A stretch of DNA of 12,038 nt. Source: DATKWS01 sp035529435 (GTDB taxonomy: Bacteria > Krumholzibacteriota > Krumholzibacteriia > Krumholzibacteriales > Krumholzibacteriaceae). The notes under the pieces were generated by a model. That model made no database searches. It was given only the letters and a program-made list of their open reading frames with translations, and was not told the origin of the DNA. Of the stretch, positions 6,818 through 12,038 are shown piece by piece; positions within the stretch are counted from its first letter, which is position 1; the number at the start of each line of letters is the position of its first letter. The position numbers and the translations under genes were made by a program. The stretch lies in assembly GCA_035529435.1 (NCBI GenBank), contig DATKWS010000116.1:1-12038 (forward strand). The letters are read 5' to 3'.

Positions 6818-8984
6818 AAGAGCACTCATTCTCGGTTTCATCCTCGTTGTGGTTCTCGGCTCCGCCGCCCGTGCGGACGGGTTCATCGTTCCGCGCCCCC
6901 CGCAGCCCGGCGAGCCGCGCATTCCCAACCTGTCGATCAAGTACCACCACGTTGATGTCAGGATCGACGGCCAGGTGGCGCGTACGACCGTCGACCAGGT
7001 ATTCATCAACAATCATCACCGGGAGATCGAGGGGACCTACATCTTCCCGATCCCGCCGGGCGCCTCGATCTCCGATTTCTCGATGTACGTCGGCGGCGAG
7101 GAGCTCAAGGGGAAGATCCTCGACCGCGACGAGGCCCGCAGGATCTACGAGGATATCGTACGCTCCAGAAGGGATCCGGCGCTGCTCGAGTATTTCAGGG
7201 AGGGGATGTTCAAGGCATCGGTGTATCCCATACCGGCCCACGGCGAATCGCGTATCAAGCTGTACTACTCGCAGGTGCTCGAGCTCGACAACGGGATATG
7301 CGGATACCGCTACACGCTCGGCACCGAGAAATTCTCGCGGGATCCCCTGGAGAATGTGCGGATCGCGGTCGAGATCGAATCGAAACGGCCGCTGAGGAGC
7401 ATCTATTCTCCATCGCACGATATCGCGGTAGAGAGAAGGGACGACCATCACGCGACGGTGACCTATACCGAGGAGAACGGTCGGCCGAATACCGATTTCC
7501 TGCTCTACTACACGGTCTCGGAGGATGATATCGGATTCGATCTGCTCACCTTCGAGGATGAAGACAACCAGGGATACTTTCTCGCCATGATATCGCCGCC
7601 GGTGGAGATATCCGAGAGCGCCGTATCCGGAAAGGACGTCGTTTTCATACTCGATACGTCGGGCAGCATGAAGGGGGAAAAAATCGGGCAGGCCCGCGGG
7701 GCGCTCGCCTTCTGCCTGAATAGTCTCAACGAACGTGACCGGTTCAACGTGATCGATTTCGACGACGACGTGCATACCTTGACGACCGGCGTCATGCGCG
7801 CCACCCGCCGGAACGTGAACGAGGCCCTCACGTTCGTGGAACGGTGCGATGCGGAGGGCGGCACCAATATCAACGGTGCGCTCCTTGCGGGGCTGGACCG
7901 GATCGGTGATTCGGACGGCGCCGCGTACATCATCTTTCTGACGGACGGGCTGCCCACCGTGGGCGAGACGAATATCCAGAAGATACTGTCGAATGTGCAG
8001 GGCGCGAACCGGTCCGGCACGAGGGTGTTCGTATTCGGTGTCGGGTACGATGTCAACACGCGCCTCCTGGACAGGCTGGCCCAGGACAACCGGGCCGCTT
8101 CGGACTACGTCCGCCCGGGCGAGGATATCGAGGTGGCTGTCTCACATTTCTATAAAAAGATATCGTACCCCGTCCTCACCGATATCGAGCTCACCTTCAG
8201 GGGGATCGATGTTCGCGAGGTCTACCCGCGCGAGCTGCCCGACATCTTCAAGGGTTCGCAGCTCCTCGTTTTCGGCAGGTACGATGGGAGCGGGCGCGCC
8301 CGGGTGACCTTGAGCGGATCAAGCGCGGGTTCGATCCGCACGCACGGCTACACGGTGCATGTCTCGCCGGATAGGGCGAACAGTTACATTCCCCGGCTCT
8401 GGGCCACGAGGAGGATCGGGTATCTCGTCGATCAGTTGCGGCTCCACGGCGAGGACCGTGAGCTCGTGAACGAGGTGGTGGGCCTTTCGAAGAAGTACGG
8501 GATCATCACCGAGTACACCTCGTTCCTCGTGGATGCCGATTACCGGGTTGCCGCCCCCGCCCTGGCGGTCGAAGCGGAGAAGCGGATGTACGACGCGATG
8601 AAGGAGGAGGTGGGCGGTGCCGCGGTGAACCGCGCAAAGGCATCACAGGCGATACGCGGGGGATCGGCCGTGCCGAGCAGCTTTATAGACAGCGAGGGCA
8701 AGAAGCGGCAGGTCACCACGGTCGTCCATGCCGGCGCGCGGACATTTTTCAACAGGGACAACCTCTGGGTCGACAGCGAGTACGAGGGCGAGCCCGAGGC
8801 GGTCAAGGTAAAACGGTTCTCGGATGCGTACTTCGCGCTCCTCGATGCCGCGCCCGAGACCGGGCGCTACCTCGCCCTCGGCGACGAGGTGATCTTCCTC
8901 ATGAACGGAAGGGCGATCCACATCTGCGATGAGGGAACAAGCGAATTCTCAGAGTCGGAGTTGAAAGCACTCGTCGGCCGGTAG
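6813..8984 (+). CDS. Exported VIT and von Willebrand factor A domain protein
   Basis: The 723-residue product starts with a signal peptide (cleavage after SAARA, residue 21). A VIT (vault/inter-alpha-trypsin) domain follows at about 35-165, with the family core VDQVFINNHHREIEGTYIFPI (60-80) and ALLEYFREGMFKASVYPIPA (123-142). The von Willebrand A domain covers about 274-450. Its metal-ion-dependent adhesion site is complete: DTSGS with Asp281, Ser283 and Ser285, Thr351 in GGTNI, and Asp378 in LTDG. A C-terminal region (about 520-720) contains SKKYGIITEYTSFLVD and a last conserved block near FFNRDNLWVDSEYEG and RYLALGDEVIFLMNG, as often found after the vWA domain in bacterial VIT proteins. It probably binds a protein partner through Mg2+ in the periplasm or at the cell surface; the partner is unknown. 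AGGAG lies 7 bases before the ATG. The 108-base gap after the anti-sigma gene and shared strand suggest co-transcription or control by the sigma factor. Confidence 0.94.
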   Translation: MKRALILGFILVVVLGSAARADGFIVPRPPQPGEPRIPNLSIKYHHVDVRIDGQVARTTVDQVFINNHHREIEGTYIFPIPPGASISDFSMYVGGEELKGKILDRDEARRIYEDIVRSRRDPALLEYFREGMFKASVYPIPAHGESRIKLYYSQVLELDNGICGYRYTLGTEKFSRDPLENVRIAVEIESKRPLRSIYSPSHDIAVERRDDHHATVTYTEENGRPNTDFLLYYTVSEDDIGFDLLTFEDEDNQGYFLAMISPPVEISESAVSGKDVVFILDTSGSMKGEKIGQARGALAFCLNSLNERDRFNVIDFDDDVHTLTTGVMRATRRNVNEALTFVERCDAEGGTNINGALLAGLDRIGDSDGAAYIIFLTDGLPTVGETNIQKILSNVQGANRSGTRVFVFGVGYDVNTRLLDRLAQDNRAASDYVRPGEDIEVAVSHFYKKISYPVLTDIELTFRGIDVREVYPRELPDIFKGSQLLVFGRYDGSGRARVTLSGSSAGSIRTHGYTVHVSPDRANSYIPRLWATRRIGYLVDQLRLHGEDRELVNEVVGLSKKYGIITEYTSFLVDADYRVAAPALAVEAEKRMYDAMKEEVGGAAVNRAKASQAIRGGSAVPSSFIDSEGKKRQVTTVVHAGARTFFNRDNLWVDSEYEGEPEAVKVKRFSDAYFALLDAAPETGRYLALGDEVIFLMNGRAIHICDEGTSEFSESELKALVGR

Positions 8985-9051
8985 GTGCGGGAACCACGCC
9001 GATGGTACAGAACCGGAAAGGGTGCCCGCGGAGAAAACGTATTAGGTTCAA

Positions 9052-9104
9052 GGCGGTGGCTGCCCAAGGAGGACGGTCACCGCCGCTCTCATTTGGGCAT
9101 TTTT
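9052..9104 (+). terminator. Terminator-like structure after the VIT-vWA gene
   Basis: TGCCCAA (9061-9067) pairs with TTGGGCA (9093-9099), directly followed by TTTTT (9100-9104), the pattern of a rho-independent terminator on the plus strand, though the 25-base loop is long. A second stem, GGCGGTG (9052-9058) with CACCGCC (9078-9084), interleaves with the first. The two could form a pseudoknot or compete. It lies 68 bases past the VIT-vWA stop, before the convergent restriction genes. Confidence 0.55.
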
Positions 9105-9152
9105 GTGAGTAATGCAAATGATCTATCCGACGCCGGGCATGTGCATCCGGTT

Positions 9153-9488
9153 TCAGCCCGTCCGAACAATGCTCCGGCTATGCACTATTTCCTTCAATTC
9201 CGCTTCCAGTCCCTCGTAGTTTCCCAGGTGCGCCCGCATGAGGCTTTTCCAGAGCTTGCCGTGATTCGGCACACGGGAATGGAGAAGCTCATGCACGATC
9301 ACATAATCCTGAAGCTCCTCCGGCAGTTCCGGCAGCAGCGCATCGAAGGTCAACCGACCGGTCGTCGAGTACGATGCCCATTTGGTTTTCATCGGCCGCA
9401 CCGTAATGGAGACCACCGGCGCTTTCAGGCGGATCGCCCAACCCCGGACGCGCTCTTTGAATCTCTCTTTTCCGCCGTTCATGTTCAT
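9153..9488 (-). CDS. Small YgjP/DUF45-type M48-like zinc metallopeptidase linked to hsdR
   Basis: The 111-residue protein carries the gluzincin motif HELLH (His66, Glu67, His70) followed by NHGKLW with a third likely zinc ligand, His76. Before it is RPMKTKWASYSTTGRLTFD, the signature of the YgjP-like (DUF45) family. It is about half the length of stand-alone YgjP proteins and matches the short form known beside type I restriction genes. I chose the ATG at 9488 because it overlaps the hsdR stop as ATGA and has AGGA 4 bases upstream. An in-frame ATG at 9500 would add four residues but has a poor ribosome site. Overlap with hsdR implies coupled expression and a role tied to the restriction system, perhaps trimming or turnover of its subunits; that role is inference. 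Family confidence is high because motif and context agree. Confidence 0.88.
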   Translation of the reverse strand: MNMNGGKERFKERVRGWAIRLKAPVVSITVRPMKTKWASYSTTGRLTFDALLPELPEELQDYVIVHELLHSRVPNHGKLWKSLMRAHLGNYEGLEAELKEIVHSRSIVRTG

Positions 9489-12038
9489 GTAATCCTGCAT
9501 GCCTTTGCGAGGAGCGAGAAAAGATTGTCCACGATCCGTGCAACCCGGTCGAGGTCATCCATCTCGGCATAGATCGCGAACGTGACCTCCTTGCGCAACT
9601 CGCGTAGCTCCGCCTCGCTCGCCCGCCAGTTGGGATGCACGTTAAAAGCCGCTTTGATCCGTCCCGAAACTTCCTCCGCGCCCGCCACGCCCTCGTCGAG
9701 CAGGGTTCGGTAGACAAAGAAGGTCAGGCCGTCAAAGCCCTTCTCCGCCTGCTCTTTCTTCCGTTTTTCGTTCTTTTCGATTTCAGCGAGCAGTTCATTC
9801 AGGGCCTCCTGCGTGCTGGTCTGCCGGTCCTCGTAGCTTTGCTGCACGGTCTTGGCCCGCTCGGTCATGGCGATCAGAAAGGGATCGTCGCTATTCTCAT
9901 CCGCCGTCTTTTCGATGCTTTTGATCAGGTTGATAACCTTCGTACCCTGGCCGCCTTTCATTCCGGTGATATACTCCACCGTTCCTTCGTTTATCTCCAG
10001 GAACTTGGTAACCGGCTGTATGTAGCTCGTTCCGACGTGCTTCTGCACCAGCTCTCCGGTCTTCTTCTGGAACGCGCGGTCCACGTACACCGTCTTCGTG
10101 TATGCCTTGCGTACCACGTTGTAGATGGCCGAAAGCGTTGTATAATCATCGATGAACGGCCGCATGAAGACATCCGGCGAAATGATCTCGTACAGCATCT
10201 CGATCTCTTTGTACTCCTTGAAGAACTCCTTGCGCCGATCCTTGTCCCGGAAGTGCTCGATCAGACCGTCGATATCCCGGTCGTCGAAGTTCCGTTTGAC
10301 GAGCGCGAGATACTCCGGCGCCTTCTGCTCCATCTTGTTCTTGAAAAGCACCTTGAGCAGATCGAGGTCCTTGACGATGGCATTGACCTCATCGCTGTCG
10401 AATGCCAATGCCTTCTCCAGCTTGTCGAAGATGCCCACGAAATCGAGCACGAAGCCGTGTGGTTTGACCATCTCCTCGGACTCGTTTTCGTACGGCCGGT
10501 TCACCCGGGCGATCGCTTGAAGCAGCGTGTGGTCGCGCATCGGCTTGTCCAGGTACATTGCGTAGAGGATCGGCGCGTCGAACCCTGTCAGCAGTTTCTC
10601 GGTCACGATCAGGATCCTGGGCTCGGCGCCGAACCGGGCGAAATCCTTTCGGATCTGCTTCTCCTTTTTTTTGTCTATGTGATACTTCTTCAGCTCCGCC
10701 GGATCATTGTAATTGCCGGTGTAGACCACCTCCGAGTATTGCGGCGGGAGGTATCTGTCCAGCGCTGTCTTGTACTTGGCACAGGCGGGCCGGTCCACGG
10801 CCACCAGGAACGCCTTGTACCCCAGGGGCTCGACGTTCTCCCTGAAGTGTCCGGCCACGTATTTCGCGATCTCATCGACACGCTCGTCCCCCTTGAGGAA
10901 GTTCTTTAGATTGACCGCACGATCGAGGATCTTGTTCAGCTCGGCGATGTCCGCGACGCCCTCGGTCTCCGCCAGCGACCAGAACTCCTTCTCCATGAGT
11001 TCCGTGTTCGCCAGCATCTCGTTGGGCGCCAGGTTGTAGAACAGTGGCAGCGTTGTGCCGTCGGCGATACTCTCGGCGATCGAGTACTTGTGCAGATACC
11101 CCCTGTCGTCCTCGCAGCCGAAGGTCTTGAATGTCCCCCTGCCGTAAACCGTCTTGTCGATGGGTGTGCCGGTGAATCCCACGTAGGTGGCGTTGGGCAG
11201 CCCGGCCATCAGGAAGTTACCCAGGTCCCCGCCGGTCGTGCGGTGCGCCTCGTCGATGAGCACGAAGATGTTCGATCGCCCGTTGACCTTCTCCGGCATG
11301 TCGCGAAACTTGTGGATCATGGTAACGATAATCCCGCGGTAATCGTCCCCGAGCAGCTTCACCAGTTTCCTGATGCGGCCGGCGTGCGCCACATTGTGCA
11401 GTCCCAGGGCCGCCAGGTTCTTGAGCATCTGGTCTTCGAGCTCATTGCGGTCGAGCATCAGCAGGATGGTCGGCTTTTCGCTTTCCGGCGCCTTGAACAG
11501 CATCTCGGCGACCTTGATCATGGTGAAGGTCTTGCCGCTGCCCTGCGTGTGCCACACCAGGCCGCGGCTTCTCCCGGCGTCCAGGCAGCGATCGAGCACC
11601 CGCCGCACGGCCCCGGTCTGGTGCTGGGCCAGGATGTACTTGTTCAGCTCCTCGTCCTTTTCCGCGAAGATGATGAAATGTTTGAGCACTTCGAGAACGT
11701 GCCGCCGGTCGAAGAAGCTCTTTACCTTGGCCTCGAGCCGGCCTGCCTGCTTGACCTTCCAGTTGAATATATTCCGGCGCACCGTGTTCCAGGTCACGCC
11801 GTAGGAGAAGCCGATGGCCTCGGTGGCCGTGAAGAGCATCTCCGGAACGAACAGCTCTGGCGTCTCTTCGTGGTATCGGCGGATCTGGTCCACGCCGATG
11901 GCGATGGCCTCCTCCCTGTCCGCGTTCTTGCACTCGATCACCAGCACGGGGATGCCGTTGACGAGAAAGACCACGTCCTCGCGGTTGCCGTACATGCCGT
12001 TGTGCAGATAAAACTCCTCGGTTACCTCGAAGACGTTA
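9485..12038 (-). CDS. hsdR: Type I restriction enzyme R subunit (HsdR), N-terminus cut off by window edge
   Basis: 850 residues are visible; the frame stays open to base 12038, so the ATG at 11995 is internal and roughly 100-200 N-terminal residues are missing. Visible residues 21-37 hold the PD-(D/E)xK nuclease core (Asp21, then Glu35-Cys-Lys37 in VLVIECK), followed by QIRRY. The superfamily 2 translocase motor follows: Walker A QGSGKT (165-170), DEAH (262-265), FTGTPI (about 288) and LLTGFDAP...LLQAIARVNRPY (about 482-516). The rest is the helical C-terminal region that docks HsdR on the methyltransferase core. HsdR uses ATP to pull DNA past the complex and cuts unmethylated DNA at a distance. 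All visible catalytic motifs are intact. The stop overlaps the metallopeptidase start. The hsdM and hsdS genes are expected to the right, outside the window. Confidence 0.96.
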   Translation of the reverse strand, partial: NVFEVTEEFYLHNGMYGNREDVVFLVNGIPVLVIECKNADREEAIAIGVDQIRRYHEETPELFVPEMLFTATEAIGFSYGVTWNTVRRNIFNWKVKQAGRLEAKVKSFFDRRHVLEVLKHFIIFAEKDEELNKYILAQHQTGAVRRVLDRCLDAGRSRGLVWHTQGSGKTFTMIKVAEMLFKAPESEKPTILLMLDRNELEDQMLKNLAALGLHNVAHAGRIRKLVKLLGDDYRGIIVTMIHKFRDMPEKVNGRSNIFVLIDEAHRTTGGDLGNFLMAGLPNATYVGFTGTPIDKTVYGRGTFKTFGCEDDRGYLHKYSIAESIADGTTLPLFYNLAPNEMLANTELMEKEFWSLAETEGVADIAELNKILDRAVNLKNFLKGDERVDEIAKYVAGHFRENVEPLGYKAFLVAVDRPACAKYKTALDRYLPPQYSEVVYTGNYNDPAELKKYHIDKKKEKQIRKDFARFGAEPRILIVTEKLLTGFDAPILYAMYLDKPMRDHTLLQAIARVNRPYENESEEMVKPHGFVLDFVGIFDKLEKALAFDSDEVNAIVKDLDLLKVLFKNKMEQKAPEYLALVKRNFDDRDIDGLIEHFRDKDRRKEFFKEYKEIEMLYEIISPDVFMRPFIDDYTTLSAIYNVVRKAYTKTVYVDRAFQKKTGELVQKHVGTSYIQPVTKFLEINEGTVEYITGMKGGQGTKVINLIKSIEKTADENSDDPFLIAMTERAKTVQQSYEDRQTSTQEALNELLAEIEKNEKRKKEQAEKGFDGLTFFVYRTLLDEGVAGAEEVSGRIKAAFNVHPNWRASEAELRELRKEVTFAIYAEMDDLDRVARIVDNLFSLLAKACRIT

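Noticed and set aside
5777..7012. Long minus-strand open frame (411 codons) opposite the anti-sigma gene
   Set aside because: Ser/Arg/Pro-rich shadow translation that also crosses the intergenic leader; no domain and no ribosome site.
9635..10909. Long plus-strand open frame opposite hsdR (424 codons)
   Set aside because: It is the antisense shadow of hsdR; its product is low-complexity, Leu/Val/Arg-rich and has no domain, while hsdR shows all motifs.

Overview
The window reads as chromosomal DNA of a GC-rich, Gram-negative bacterium. Three genes encode proteins with export signals, and one encodes a membrane anti-sigma factor with a large periplasmic part. The mix of an S9 peptidase with TolB-like propeller repeats, an S10 carboxypeptidase, a B12-type radical SAM protein and a VIT/von Willebrand A protein is common in FCB-group and related uncultured phyla. 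I cannot place it more precisely from sequence alone. No tRNA, rRNA, CRISPR array, transposase or phage gene was seen.

Layout: (a) 1-1528, minus strand: an S9 prolyl-oligopeptidase-type peptidase cut by the left edge before its catalytic serine. (b) 1650-3188, plus strand, divergent from it: an exported S10 serine carboxypeptidase-like protein. (c) 3238-4617, minus strand, convergent with S10: a B12-binding-fold radical SAM protein with its own promoter and a hairpin in its leader. (d) 4618-5125: a 508-base divergent intergenic region with promoters facing both ways and a cluster of GC-rich hairpins. (e) 5126-8984, plus strand: an ECF sigma factor, an overlapping zinc-finger anti-sigma factor, and after a 108-base structured leader an exported VIT-vWA protein. 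(f) 9153-12038, minus strand: the 3' end of a type I restriction locus, made of hsdR (cut by the right edge) and an overlapping small zinc metallopeptidase. The hsdM and hsdS genes would lie to the right, outside the window.

The sigma/anti-sigma pair looks like an envelope-sensing switch. The anti-sigma has a cytoplasmic zinc motif, one membrane helix and about 210 extracytoplasmic residues. The VIT-vWA gene behind it is a plausible co-transcribed partner or target. Its leader holds a perfect 12-bp inverted repeat whose 3' arm covers the start codon, with two smaller hairpins nested between the arms. This is the most unusual non-coding signal in the window. The restriction genes converge on this module and are separated from it by a terminator-like structure after the VIT-vWA gene.
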